Shown here piece by piece: positions 8,369 through 17,965 of a stretch of DNA of 31,308 nt. The stretch covers positions 1-31,308 of the forward strand of contig JAZONR010000040.1 in assembly GCA_045654645.1 (NCBI GenBank). The letters run 5' to 3'. Position 1 is the stretch's first letter, and each line of letters starts with the position of its first letter. A program made the position numbers and the translations under genes. Below the pieces are notes generated by a model that ran no database searches, was not told where the DNA came from, and saw nothing but the letters and a program-made list of their open reading frames with translations. This DNA comes from HGM04593 sp045654645. Its GTDB lineage: Bacteria; Bacteroidota; Bacteroidia; Bacteroidales; Bacteroidaceae.

Positions 8369-9868
8369 TTAAATCAATGCCTTACCGGTCATCTCGGCGG
8401 GTGCCTCCAAGCCCATAATCTTGAGGATTGTGGGGGCTACGTCGGCCAAAATACCGTCCTGGATTGTTGCGTTCTCCTCGTTGGTAACGTAGACGCAGGG
8501 AACGGGGTTGAGTGAGTGGGCGGTGTTGGGCGAGCCGTCGGCGTTCACTGCATTGTCGGCATTGCCGTGGTCGGCAATGATGATTGAGTCGTAGCCGTGG
8601 TTGCGGGCAGCCTCAACAACATCCTTCAAGCAGGCATCAACGGCAAGAACGGCCTTCTCTATGGCGCTGTAGACGCCTGTGTGGCCAACCATATCGCCGT
8701 TTGCAAAGTTCACAACAATGAAGTCGAACTTTTCGCTGTTTATCTCATTTACGAGCTTCTCCTTTACCTCGTAGGCGCTCATCTCGGGCTGCAGGTCATA
8801 GGTTGCAACCTTGGGTGAGGGAACGAGAATGCGCTCCTCGCCTTCGTAGGGGGTCTCGCGGCCACCGTTGAAGAAGAATGTTACGTGGGCATATTTCTCG
8901 GTCTCGGCAATGTGGAGCTGTTTCATACCTTGCTTTGCGATGTACTCGCCCAGTGTGTTCTCCACGTTCTCCTTGTCGAAGAGGATGTGAACACCGGTGA
9001 ACTTGGCATCATAGGGGGTCATACAGTAGTACTGCAGGCCGGGGATGGTGTGCATACCCTCGGCAGGCATATCCTCCTGTGTGAGAACAACGGTGAGTTC
9101 CTTGGCACGGTCGTTGCGGTAGTTGAAGAAGATGACTGCGTCGCCCTCGCCAATGCGGCCGTCGTAGTTGCTGTTCACGATGGGCTTGATGAACTCATCG
9201 GTAACGCCCTCTTCATAGGACTCCTTTACGGCTGCAACCATATCGGCTGCAGGCTTGCCCTGGCCCGAAACAATGAGGTCATAGGCTATCTTCACGCGCT
9301 CCCAACGCTTGTCGCGGTCCATTGCATAGTAGCGACCAACAATGGTGGCAAGCTTAAGGCCCTTACCTGTAAGCTGCTCGATGAAGCCTGCGCCGCTCTT
9401 GGGGTCGGTGTCGCGGCCGTCCATAAAGCAGTGTACATAGACATTCTCAACACCCTGCTCGGCAGCAAACTTGTACATTGCCTCGAGGTGCTCGAGTGAG
9501 CTGTGAACGCCACCGTCTGATGTGAGACCCATAAAGTGGAGCTTCTTGCCGTTTGTCTTGGCATACTCTACTGCGGCAACCAACTGGGGGTTCTGCGCAA
9601 TTGAGCCGTCGGCAATGGCACGGTTAATCTTGAGGAGGTCCTGATAAACCACGCGGCCGCCACCGATGTTAAGGTGTCCAACCTCGCTGTTACCCATCTG
9701 ACCTGCGGGGAGACCAACATTCTCGCCGCTTGCCTGCAGCTGAGAGTTGGGATATACCGATACAAGATGGTCCCAATAGGGAGTGGGAGTGTTGAAGATT
9801 ACATCACCCTTGCCGTGATTACCAACGCCCCAACCATCCAAAATAATCAATAATGCTTTGTTTGCCAT
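8369..9868 (-). CDS. gpmI: 2,3-bisphosphoglycerate-independent phosphoglycerate mutase
   Basis: 499 residues, near the usual 500-515. It interconverts 3- and 2-phosphoglycerate in glycolysis using two metal ions (Mn or Zn) and a phosphoserine. The metal motif DGWG is at 11-14, the catalytic serine is S61 in GNSEVGHLNIGGGR, and the C-terminal alkaline-phosphatase-like metal sites appear as NFANGDMVGHTG, IADHGNADN and TAHSLNPVP. The ATG at 9868 is preceded 45 bases upstream by TACATTTGC on the same strand. It is transcribed divergently from the NUDIX gene. Confidence 0.97.
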   Translation of the reverse strand: MANKALLIILDGWGVGNHGKGDVIFNTPTPYWDHLVSVYPNSQLQASGENVGLPAGQMGNSEVGHLNIGGGRVVYQDLLKINRAIADGSIAQNPQLVAAVEYAKTNGKKLHFMGLTSDGGVHSSLEHLEAMYKFAAEQGVENVYVHCFMDGRDTDPKSGAGFIEQLTGKGLKLATIVGRYYAMDRDKRWERVKIAYDLIVSGQGKPAADMVAAVKESYEEGVTDEFIKPIVNSNYDGRIGEGDAVIFFNYRNDRAKELTVVLTQEDMPAEGMHTIPGLQYYCMTPYDAKFTGVHILFDKENVENTLGEYIAKQGMKQLHIAETEKYAHVTFFFNGGRETPYEGEERILVPSPKVATYDLQPEMSAYEVKEKLVNEINSEKFDFIVVNFANGDMVGHTGVYSAIEKAVLAVDACLKDVVEAARNHGYDSIIIADHGNADNAVNADGSPNTAHSLNPVPCVYVTNEENATIQDGILADVAPTILKIMGLEAPAEMTGKALI

Positions 9869-9912
9869 ATTATATAAACTGTTTTAGTTTTTATTCATTT
9901 CCCAAATCGGCT

Positions 9913-9921
9913 GCAAATGTA
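9913..9921 (-). promoter_or_regulatory. Bacteroidota -7 element for gpmI
   Basis: TACATTTGC on the minus strand matches TAnnTTTG and lies 45 bases before the gpmI ATG. No clear TTTG -33 word is seen 19-21 bases upstream of it. Confidence 0.5.
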
Positions 9922-10058
9922 CTACTTTTTCTTCACTGTTTCGGCATATTTGAAAGAAAATTACCAAAAACAGGGGAGTAACTACATAAAAATAATTAAT
10001 TTATCTAAACAGTTAAACAAAAAAGGGCGCAATGGGCGGGTTGCTGCCAAAAAAAAGG

Positions 10059-10067
10059 TATCTTTGC
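10059..10067 (+). promoter_or_regulatory. Bacteroidota -7 element for the NUDIX gene
   Basis: TATCTTTGC matches TAnnTTTG and sits 30 bases before the ATG at 10097. This placement also argues against an N-terminally extended start at 9917. No good -33 word is seen. Confidence 0.5.
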
Positions 10068-10096
10068 CAAAATTGTGCCAACAAATCTTTATTGAT

Positions 10097-10636
10097 ATGC
10101 AACACCCACTGCACCTTTTCCACTACTGTCCAAAGTGTGGCAGCAGTGATTTCGGCATAAATGATTTCAAGTCTAAGCGCTGCGACAACTGCGGTTTTGT
10201 CTACTATTTCAACCCGCTGGCTGCCACTGTGGGAATAATCACCGACAGCCGGGGCCGTGTGCTGGTGGCACGCCGCGCCAAGGAGCCGGCCAAGGGGACA
10301 CTGGACCTGCCCGGGGGCTTCTGCGACAGCTATGAGACGGCCGAAGAGGGCGTGAGACGCGAGATTGAGGAGGAGACAGGGCTGAGGGTGAAGGAGACCC
10401 AATACCTGTTCAGCATCCCAAACAGATATGTCTATTCGGGGATGGAGTTGCACACAATGGACCTCTTTTTCCGCTGCACGGTTGAAGAGGGGCACACAAC
10501 GGCGGCCGATGATGTGGCCGAGCTGCAATGGATTGCCATTGAGGATTTAAGGAGCGAGGATTTTGGACTACACTCCATAAGCAAGGGGATTGAGATGCTG
10601 AAGGCTGCTGCCAAGGCGCAGAAGGCTAACGGGTGA
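10097..10636 (+). CDS. NUDIX hydrolase with N-terminal zinc ribbon
   Basis: 179 residues. A zinc ribbon is formed by CPKCG and, 17 residues on, CDNCG within the first 35 residues, as in NudC-type proteins. The NUDIX box follows as GGFCDSYETAEEGVRREIEE plus ETGL, with the metal-binding REIEEETG core. Such enzymes hydrolyse nucleoside diphosphates linked to another group; the ribbon hints at dinucleotide substrates such as NADH, but the protein is shorter than true NudC, so the substrate is open. An upstream in-frame extension to 9917 exists but runs through AT-rich promoter sequence and looks non-coding. It lies 59 bases ahead of the TPR gene and may lead that operon. Confidence 0.85.
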   Translation: MQHPLHLFHYCPKCGSSDFGINDFKSKRCDNCGFVYYFNPLAATVGIITDSRGRVLVARRAKEPAKGTLDLPGGFCDSYETAEEGVRREIEEETGLRVKETQYLFSIPNRYVYSGMELHTMDLFFRCTVEEGHTTAADDVAELQWIAIEDLRSEDFGLHSISKGIEMLKAAAKAQKANG

Positions 10637-10695
10637 GAAACACCCCACAAGGAACGCGACAAACGAAAGTGAAGAAAAAATAAAAGAACGGATAT

Positions 10696-13686
10696 ATGAA
10701 AAGAAGTATTGTTTTTCTGTTGTGCGCTGCATTGGGCTTCACCGCCACAGCGCAGAGCGACAATGCAAAGAGAATTATCGAGGAGTGCCAGAGGCTGCAA
10801 TCGGACGGCGAGCACGCCACTGTGCTGACACTGCTCGAGGGTTTGGAGTGCGAAGGCCTTGATGCCCGCACAATGCAGGAGATGGAACTGACAAGGGCGC
10901 TGAGCACCTATGAGTGCAACCCCCAGGAGGGCCGTGCTCTGCTTTTGCAATACCTGGCCGACTATCCCGAGACAGCAAAGCGCGAGCTGCTGAACTGTTA
11001 CATTGCACACTCCTATTACCACAGTGGCGACTATGAGCAGGCCTGCACCTGGTTTGCGCAGAGCGACCTGAAGCGCCTGACACCAAGACAGCGCAACAGG
11101 GGAACGCTCTACTATGCACTGTCGTTGCTGAAGAGCGGCAAGGAGAGCGCCGCCGAAAATCTGCTGCGCAACCTTGTTGTTACAAGCAAACGCTATGCAC
11201 CCGATGCCACCTTCTACCTTGCATCGATAGAGTATGACCGAGGCGAGCTCGACGAGGCATACAAGAAGTTCAAGAGTATTGAATTCAACGACACCTATTA
11301 TCTTGAGATACCCTATTACCTTGCCGGCATATACCTGAAGCAGGGCGATGCCGAGCGTGCAAAGAGCATTGCCGAGAAGTTCATCAAGGACCACGGTGCA
11401 AAGCAGCAGGGAATAAGAATGCGCCAAATTCAGGGTGCTGCCGAGTATGCGTTGGGCAACTATGAAGGTGCTGCCGAGGCGTTGGCGCTCTATGTGAACA
11501 ACTATAGCTCGCCACAGCGCATTGCACTGTACCAGCTTGGAATGAGCCTGTACCTTACAGGCAACCACGACGAGGCGCTGAAGATGTTTACCCCTTGCAC
11601 ACAGAGCAACGATGCAATAGCGCAGAACGCGCTGCTGCACACCGGCCTCATAAACCTTGAGAAAGAGAATGTTGCCGGTGCACGCTTGGCACTGGAGCAG
11701 GCATCCACAATGACACACGATGACAAGGTGCGCGAAGAGGCGCTCTATAACTATGCGCTGTGCATACACCAGTCGCGCTACTCGCCCTTTGCCGAGAGCG
11801 TGAAGGCCTTTGAACAGTTCCTGAACGACTATCCGAAGTCGCAGCACGCCGACCAGGTGGGCGAATACCTGGTGGAGGTCTATACCAACACACGCAACTA
11901 TGACATTGCACTGCAATCGATAAACAAGATTCAGAAGCCATCGGCAAAAATCCTGGAGGCAAAGCAGCAGATGCTGTATCGCCTTGGAGTGCAGGAGTTT
12001 GTTAATGGAGAAATGGACGGAGCCATAAAATTCTTTGACCAGTCGTTGGAACTGGCACGCTACAACAAGCAGACCGAGGGTGAGACACACTTCTGGAAGG
12101 GCGAGGCGCTGTTCCGCAAGGGTGATATGGTGGCTGCGCGCAAGAACTATCGCAAGGCGCTGGCCGTAGATGAGGAGAACAACCGCAAGGCTTTGTATGG
12201 CGTTGGATATACCTTCTTCACCGAGGAGCGTTTCGAGGAGGCACTCAAGGAGTTCAACCAGTTTGCCAAGGTTGCCGAGAAGGAGGGTTATGACCTTGTA
12301 TCGGACACATACAACCGCATTGCCGACTGTAACTTCTACCAGCGCCGCTTTGACACCGCCGACACCTATTATGCAAAGGCGGCAAACACCTACAGGAAGA
12401 GTGCCGACTACTCACTCTATCGCCTGGCACAGACACAGAGCCTGAAGGGCAACCGCGAGCAGAGCATCATAACACTGAAGTCGCTAATCAACGACCACCC
12501 CAACAGTGCATACACCGAGCAGGCACTCTATGAGATGGGACGCTCCTACATAAAGCAGGAGCAGTACCGCGAGGCACTCGACACATATACCAAGCTAATC
12601 AACGACTTCCCGCACAGCGACAATGCGTGCCGCGCAGCAACAGAGAGGGCTATGCTCTATAACACCTTGGGCGAACGCGACAACTCCATTGAGGCCTACA
12701 AGGAGATTATTGCCAAATACCCCCACAGCGAGGAGGCACAGGTGGCACTCGAGGACCTGAAGAGCATCTTTGTGGAGATGGGCAGGGTGGACCTCTTTGC
12801 CGAATATGCCGAAATGGCCGGTATGAAGCACAAGGTGAGAAGCAGCGAAATTGACACACTCACCTACATTGCTGCCGAGAAGCTCTATGGCAAGGGCGAG
12901 CTTGTTGCTGCAAAAAAGGCGTTCGACGAGTATATCACCAACAACCCGCAGGGCGCGTTCATCCCCAACAGCCACTACTACAACGGCCTCATAAGCTACA
13001 AGCAGCAGTCGATCGAGGAGGCTTTGAAGAGCTTTGCAACGGTGCTGAAGTACCCCGACAGCGAGTATCGCGAGGAGGCAATGGCAATTTCGGCCGGTGT
13101 CTATTATGACAGAAAGGATTATGCCAACGCCGTTCCACTCTACAAGCAGATTGCAGCGCAGAGCAGCAACGAGGAGCGCCGCAACCAGGCATATACTAAG
13201 GTGCTTGCAGCAGCAAGGGAGCAGGGCAACCACAGCGAGGTCATCGAGTATGCAACGATGATTGAGAACAGCCCGGTGGCTTCGCCCGAGCTGAAGCGTG
13301 AGGCGGTGTTCAGCAGAGCAAAGGCCCATTTGGCAACCGACAACAAGGACAAGGCTATTGATGACCTTGACGACCTGGCAGAGGACACCCGCACCAAGGA
13401 GGGCGCCGAGGCAAAATTCCTGGTGGCACAGATGTTGTTCGATGACGGAAGCTATGACTTCTGCGAGGATGAGATAAGCAACTTCATTGAGATGAGCACC
13501 CCGCACACATATTGGATGGCACGCAGCTTCATTCTGCTTGCCGACCTCTACACCGTGCAGGGCAAGACAATGGAGGCAAAGCAGTACCTTTTGTCGTTGC
13601 AGAACAACTACGACGGCGGGAACGACGGCATTGCCGCAATGATAGACGAGAGACTTGAGAAACTGAACACCGAGGAGAGTAAGTAA
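10696..13686 (+). CDS. Large secreted tetratricopeptide-repeat protein
   Basis: 996 residues with a clear signal peptide (MKRSIVFLLCAALGFTATAQ), so it is exported. The rest is almost wholly TPR-like helical hairpins. Examples are YRKALAVDEENNRKALYGVG, EALKEFNQFAKVAEKEGYDL and AYKEIIAKYPHSEEAQVALE, with the A-x-x-x-Y/F-x-x-P spacing typical of TPRs; several resemble YbgF/BamD-type repeats. No catalytic motif is visible. It ends 21 bases before the beta-barrel gene, and the two appear to form a unit. A scaffold or assembly partner for the barrel in the envelope is the natural inference, but no function is proven. Confidence 0.85.
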   Translation: MKRSIVFLLCAALGFTATAQSDNAKRIIEECQRLQSDGEHATVLTLLEGLECEGLDARTMQEMELTRALSTYECNPQEGRALLLQYLADYPETAKRELLNCYIAHSYYHSGDYEQACTWFAQSDLKRLTPRQRNRGTLYYALSLLKSGKESAAENLLRNLVVTSKRYAPDATFYLASIEYDRGELDEAYKKFKSIEFNDTYYLEIPYYLAGIYLKQGDAERAKSIAEKFIKDHGAKQQGIRMRQIQGAAEYALGNYEGAAEALALYVNNYSSPQRIALYQLGMSLYLTGNHDEALKMFTPCTQSNDAIAQNALLHTGLINLEKENVAGARLALEQASTMTHDDKVREEALYNYALCIHQSRYSPFAESVKAFEQFLNDYPKSQHADQVGEYLVEVYTNTRNYDIALQSINKIQKPSAKILEAKQQMLYRLGVQEFVNGEMDGAIKFFDQSLELARYNKQTEGETHFWKGEALFRKGDMVAARKNYRKALAVDEENNRKALYGVGYTFFTEERFEEALKEFNQFAKVAEKEGYDLVSDTYNRIADCNFYQRRFDTADTYYAKAANTYRKSADYSLYRLAQTQSLKGNREQSIITLKSLINDHPNSAYTEQALYEMGRSYIKQEQYREALDTYTKLINDFPHSDNACRAATERAMLYNTLGERDNSIEAYKEIIAKYPHSEEAQVALEDLKSIFVEMGRVDLFAEYAEMAGMKHKVRSSEIDTLTYIAAEKLYGKGELVAAKKAFDEYITNNPQGAFIPNSHYYNGLISYKQQSIEEALKSFATVLKYPDSEYREEAMAISAGVYYDRKDYANAVPLYKQIAAQSSNEERRNQAYTKVLAAAREQGNHSEVIEYATMIENSPVASPELKREAVFSRAKAHLATDNKDKAIDDLDDLAEDTRTKEGAEAKFLVAQMLFDDGSYDFCEDEISNFIEMSTPHTYWMARSFILLADLYTVQGKTMEAKQYLLSLQNNYDGGNDGIAAMIDERLEKLNTEESK

Positions 13687-13707
13687 CATTTTAGAGAGTT
13701 ACAGAAT

Positions 13708-15372
13708 ATGAGAAGAACCATTATATTAGTGAGTGCGCTGGCGCTGTGTGTTGCAGCTGTGGCGCAGAACAATGAGAGGGATGCTGTGGTGAACGTGGAG
13801 AACGACTACACCCCGGTAATAATTGAGGTGGGAAAGAAGAACTTCACACCAAGCACACAACGTGCCACAGACACAAAGCCCATAAAGATTGTCTACTCGA
13901 CCGATGGAATGCCCTATGTAAACTTTGATGGCGAGAGCGAGGCCGATGATGTGATGCCTGTGAAGCAGGGTGTGTTCCCGGGATATGCACGCCTGGGCTA
14001 TGGCACCACCAATGATATTGACGCCAAAGTGGCCTATCGCCTGGAGCTTGGCAAGCAAAAGCAGGGCACGCTGAGGGTGGCAGGCGCATTTGACGGTTTC
14101 AAGAGCGAGGTAGACGGCAGGTTCAACGACTGGAATTCACGCCTCTTCACCACTGCTCTGAACGCCGGCTACACACACAAATTCAAGAAGCTGGAGCTGG
14201 ATATTGACGGAAAGTTCAAAAACGATGTCTTCAACTACCAGAGCTGCGGCGAAAAGCTACTCGGCACACTCACCGACAAGCAGAACAGCCGCCGCTACAA
14301 CCTGGAGCTTGGCGGCGTGTCGAGACTAACCGGGCCTTTCTCCTATTGGTTCAATGCCGGTATGGGATACACCGGACGCACTCATCTGGCAGGCAGCAAC
14401 ACCGGCTTTGGCGAGACAACAATAAGCGCCGGCACCGGTGTTGGCCTTGAGATTTATGACACTTGGCTGCACAGCCTGGGGCTTAACGTGAATGTGGAGG
14501 CGTTCCACTATAGCAGTGCTTTGAGAAAAGCCGAATTGGGATATGGCGACCAGGCGTCGATTGACATTGACCCATACCTGAACTTCAACGTTGGCAAATG
14601 GAGTTTGAAGCTTGCAACAAAGATGAACTTTATGACCGAGGGCACACTCTTTGCCATTGCACCCGACGTGGAGCTCAAGGGACACGTTATGGAGAATGTT
14701 GCAGTGTTTGCCAAGGTGGGCGGCGGCAGAACACACAACGGCCTGGCCACACTCGACGGGATGACACCCTATTGGAACATAGACACCAACAAGGACAAGA
14801 GCTTGAAGCCCACATACAGGATTGCCGATGCAAGTGTTGGCACACGTATGTCATTTGAGCCGCTGTCGATAGACGTGGTTGCCGGATATGCCTACACCAA
14901 AGATGATTTGCTGCAGGTGCTTGGCGAGCAGGCCGACGGAAGGTGGTCGCTGCTATATGCCGACTTCAAGCAGGACAACACACACAATGCCTACATTGGC
15001 GCACGCCTGGGATTGGATATACGCAGTTGGATGAAGCTATCGGCCGACGCTCGTTACGACCTTTGGGAGTGCAAGAAGAACGAGTTGCTGATGATGAAGC
15101 CCCAGATTACAGTGAACGTGGATGCCGAGGCAAGGGTTGCCGAGCATTTGACACTGCGCGTGGGATATAACTTCACCAGATACACCAAGGGCGGGGAACA
15201 GGAGCGCATAAATAACAAGTATGACCTGAACGCGCGCCTGAGCTACCGGTTTGGCAAGCGCATTGGTGCCTACATAGAGGGCAACAACCTGCTTGGCAGC
15301 AACTATTATGAATATGCGGGATACTACACTCGCGGTGCAAGAGGCTCTATTGGAGCTACTGTGAATTTCTAA
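13708..15372 (+). CDS. Outer-membrane beta-barrel protein, TonB-receptor-like
   Basis: 554 residues with a signal peptide (MRRTIILVSALALCVAAVAQ). After a short periplasmic stretch containing VENDYTPVIIEVGKKNF, the protein is dominated by alternating amphipathic strands with aromatic ends and finishes in ATVNF, a C-terminal phenylalanine as recognised by the BAM machinery. It lacks an obvious TonB-box and plug domain and is shorter than classical TonB-dependent receptors (700-1,000 residues), so it is a barrel-only relative. It lies 21 bases after the TPR gene and is followed by a strong terminator, closing the operon. The cargo or role is unknown. Confidence 0.78.
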   Translation: MRRTIILVSALALCVAAVAQNNERDAVVNVENDYTPVIIEVGKKNFTPSTQRATDTKPIKIVYSTDGMPYVNFDGESEADDVMPVKQGVFPGYARLGYGTTNDIDAKVAYRLELGKQKQGTLRVAGAFDGFKSEVDGRFNDWNSRLFTTALNAGYTHKFKKLELDIDGKFKNDVFNYQSCGEKLLGTLTDKQNSRRYNLELGGVSRLTGPFSYWFNAGMGYTGRTHLAGSNTGFGETTISAGTGVGLEIYDTWLHSLGLNVNVEAFHYSSALRKAELGYGDQASIDIDPYLNFNVGKWSLKLATKMNFMTEGTLFAIAPDVELKGHVMENVAVFAKVGGGRTHNGLATLDGMTPYWNIDTNKDKSLKPTYRIADASVGTRMSFEPLSIDVVAGYAYTKDDLLQVLGEQADGRWSLLYADFKQDNTHNAYIGARLGLDIRSWMKLSADARYDLWECKKNELLMMKPQITVNVDAEARVAEHLTLRVGYNFTRYTKGGEQERINNKYDLNARLSYRFGKRIGAYIEGNNLLGSNYYEYAGYYTRGARGSIGATVNF

Positions 15373-15439
15373 AAACAAGGTGTTGGTTTGAAACCGGGGT
15401 TGTCCTGAAAATCCCTTTCCATTCAACCCACGACAATAT

Positions 15440-15475
15440 GAGGATGGCCCATCTGTTTTGGGCCATCCTCTTTTG
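15440..15475 (+). terminator. Rho-independent terminator of the TPR/barrel operon
   Basis: A perfect 11-bp stem, GAGGATGGCCC (15440-15450) with GGGCCATCCTC (15460-15470), a 9-base loop and TTTTGT after it. It lies 68 bases past the barrel stop. Confidence 0.9.
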
Positions 15476-15568
15476 TCTACGGAGCAAAAATTTTCTCCTA
15501 TTTAAAATAATATATTATTTTAGGGAAAACGGGGCTGCAAAGGGCTGTTTTTTTTCTGTTTTTTTGAC

Positions 15569-15599
15569 TTTGATATATGAGAAACTTTTCTACATTTGC
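15569..15599 (+). promoter_or_regulatory. Promoter of topA
   Basis: TTTG at 15569-15572 and TACATTTGC at 15591-15599 are 18 bases apart, close to the Bacteroidota -33/-7 arrangement. The topA ATG follows 29 bases later. Confidence 0.75.
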
Positions 15600-15628
15600 G
15601 GCAAATTTGAGAAAGCTGTTCAAACGCT

Positions 15629-17965
15629 ATGCAGAAAAATTTAGTAATAGTTGAGTCTCCCGCCAAGGCAAAGACAATTGAGAAATTCCTTGGCAAGGAG
15701 TACAAGGTGCTGTCCAGCTATGGACACATTTGTGATTTGAAGAAGAAGGAGTTCAGCATAAACACCGAGACTTTTGAGCCGCTCTATGAGATACCCGAGG
15801 AGAAGGTGAAGCTGGTGAACTCGCTGAGGAATGAGGTGAAGAAGGCCGATATGGTGTGGCTTGCTTCCGATGAGGACCGCGAGGGAGAGGCCATTAGCTG
15901 GCACCTGTTTACAGAGCTTGGACTGACGCACGAAAAGACAAAGCGTATAGTGTTCCACGAGATTACAAAGAATGCCATTCTCTCGGCAATTGAAAACCCC
16001 AGGGAGATTGACACTAATCTTGTATATGCACAACAGGCACGCCGCGTGCTCGACAGAATTGTGGGCTTCAAGTTGTCGCCTGTGTTGTGGCGCAAGGTAA
16101 AACCGGCTCTCTCGGCAGGACGTGTGCAGAGCGTTACTGTGCGCCTTATTGTGGAGAGAGAGAGGGAAATCAACAAGTTTGTGAGCGAAAGCGGCTATCG
16201 TGTTACGGCACAGTTTGAGGTGCCCGACAGCGACGGCGAGAACAACATACTGAACACAGAGCTTTCAAAGCGTTTCTGCACAAAGGAGGAGGCCGAGGCG
16301 TTCCTGGCATCGTGCAAAGAGGCTACATTCTCGGTGGAGGATGTCAGCACAAAGCCATTGAAGAAGAGCCCTGCCGCACCATTCACCACATCTACACTGC
16401 AACAGGAGGCTGCGCGCAAGCTGGGCTTTACCGTGTCGCAGACAATGATGGTGGCACAGAGGCTGTATGAGTCGGGATACATCACTTATATGCGTACCGA
16501 CTCGGTAAATCTATCCTCTTTGTGCATTGGCTCGTGCAAGGAGGTGGTTACAGAGATGTATGGCAGCGAGTATCACAAGAGCCGCAACTATGCCACACGC
16601 TCAAAGGGTGCACAGGAGGCTCACGAGGCCATACGCCCCACATTTATGAGCAACACCACCATTGAGGGCACCATCCCCGAGAAGAGGCTCTATGAGCTCA
16701 TCTGGAAGCGCACCTGCGCCTCGCAGATGGCCGACGCACAGGTTGAGAAGACAACAGTAAACATTGCAATTAGCGGACACAGCGAGACATTCATTGCCAC
16801 CGGCGAGGTTACTGTTTTCGACGGTTTTATAAAGGTGTACCGCGAGAGCACCGATGATGAGACACAGGGCGACCTGCCTGCTATTCCCGCAGTGCACAAG
16901 GGCGACGTGCTCACCACAAAGGAGATTGTGGCAACAGAGCGCTTCACACAGCACCAGCCACGATACACCGAGGCAAGCCTGGTGCGCAAGCTCGAGGAGC
17001 TGGGCATAGGACGCCCGTCTACCTATGCACCCACAATCAGCACAATACAGCAGCGCGGATATGTGGAGAAGGGCAACAAGGCCGGCACATCGCGCACATA
17101 CAGCATAATAACATTGAAGAACGGCAAGCTCACCACAAAGGAGAGCAAGGAGACCGTTGGCGCCGAGAAGGCAAAGCTGATACCTACCGACATCGGTATT
17201 GTGGTGAACGACTTTTTGTTTGAGTATTTCCCCGAGATTATGGACTATAACTTCACTGCCAAGGTGGAGAAGGAGTTTGATGAGATTGCCGATGGCAAGC
17301 GTCATTGGGCCGAGCACATTTCGGTGTTCTACAAGCAGTTTGAGCCAAAGATTGATGGCATTGTGCAGACAAAGAACGAGCACAAGGTGGGTGAGCGTGT
17401 GCTGGGCACAGACCCCGCAAGCGGCAAGCCCGTATCGGTGAAGATTGGCCGTTTCGGTCCAATTGTGCAGATTGGCTCGGCAAGCGACGATGAGAAGCCC
17501 CGCTTTGCACAGATGAAACCCGGACAGACACTGGAGACCATTACGCTGGAGGAGGCTCTTGGGCTCTTCAGCCTGCCACGCACACTGGGCGAGTTCGACG
17601 GCAACACTGTTACCATTGGAGCAGGCCGTTTTGGTGCGTATATAAAGTTTGGCGACTCATATATCTCACTGCCCAAGACAAACGACCCGCTGACAATAAC
17701 ACTTGAGGAGGCTACAGAGCTCATTGAGGCGAAGCGCAAGAGCGAGGCCGAGAGGGTGATTAAGTCATTCAGCGAGGATAGCGAACTGCAGGTGCTGAAC
17801 GGACGCTTTGGCCCCTACATTGCCTACAAGGGCAGCAACTACAAGTTGCCAAAGGGTGTTACACCGGCCGAGCTTGAGCTGCAGGAGTGCTATGACATTG
17901 TGAGGAAGCAGCAGGAGGGAGGAAAGGCCCCTGCAAAGCGCCGATATACAAAGAAGAGCAAGTGA
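15629..17965 (+). CDS. topA: DNA topoisomerase I
   Basis: 778 residues, type IA. It relaxes negative supercoils through a 5'-phosphotyrosine intermediate. The TOPRIM domain begins at LVIVESPAKAKTIEKFLG with DEDREGE at 81-87; SAGRVQS is at 162-168, and the catalytic tyrosine is Y287 in ITYMRTDS. In place of the C-terminal Cys4 zinc fingers of E. coli TopA, this protein has about three cysteine-free repeats with the pattern GRFGPIV / GRFGAYI / GRFGPYI between about 600 and 740, then a lysine-rich tail (KRRYTKKSK). Its TGA overlaps the aroK ATG (TGATG). Confidence 0.96.
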   Translation: MQKNLVIVESPAKAKTIEKFLGKEYKVLSSYGHICDLKKKEFSINTETFEPLYEIPEEKVKLVNSLRNEVKKADMVWLASDEDREGEAISWHLFTELGLTHEKTKRIVFHEITKNAILSAIENPREIDTNLVYAQQARRVLDRIVGFKLSPVLWRKVKPALSAGRVQSVTVRLIVEREREINKFVSESGYRVTAQFEVPDSDGENNILNTELSKRFCTKEEAEAFLASCKEATFSVEDVSTKPLKKSPAAPFTTSTLQQEAARKLGFTVSQTMMVAQRLYESGYITYMRTDSVNLSSLCIGSCKEVVTEMYGSEYHKSRNYATRSKGAQEAHEAIRPTFMSNTTIEGTIPEKRLYELIWKRTCASQMADAQVEKTTVNIAISGHSETFIATGEVTVFDGFIKVYRESTDDETQGDLPAIPAVHKGDVLTTKEIVATERFTQHQPRYTEASLVRKLEELGIGRPSTYAPTISTIQQRGYVEKGNKAGTSRTYSIITLKNGKLTTKESKETVGAEKAKLIPTDIGIVVNDFLFEYFPEIMDYNFTAKVEKEFDEIADGKRHWAEHISVFYKQFEPKIDGIVQTKNEHKVGERVLGTDPASGKPVSVKIGRFGPIVQIGSASDDEKPRFAQMKPGQTLETITLEEALGLFSLPRTLGEFDGNTVTIGAGRFGAYIKFGDSYISLPKTNDPLTITLEEATELIEAKRKSEAERVIKSFSEDSELQVLNGRFGPYIAYKGSNYKLPKGVTPAELELQECYDIVRKQQEGGKAPAKRRYTKKSK

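Noticed and set aside
9917..10096. 60-residue N-terminal extension of the NUDIX protein
   Set aside because: AT-rich, contains the likely -7 element, and adds nothing typical before the zinc ribbon.
10432..12090. 552-codon minus-strand open frame
   Set aside because: It lies opposite the NUDIX and TPR genes, which show signal peptide, NUDIX box and regular repeats; the antisense text has no domain and many cysteines and leucines.
12595..13689. 364-codon minus-strand open frame
   Set aside because: Shadow of the TPR gene, which has intact repeats through this stretch.
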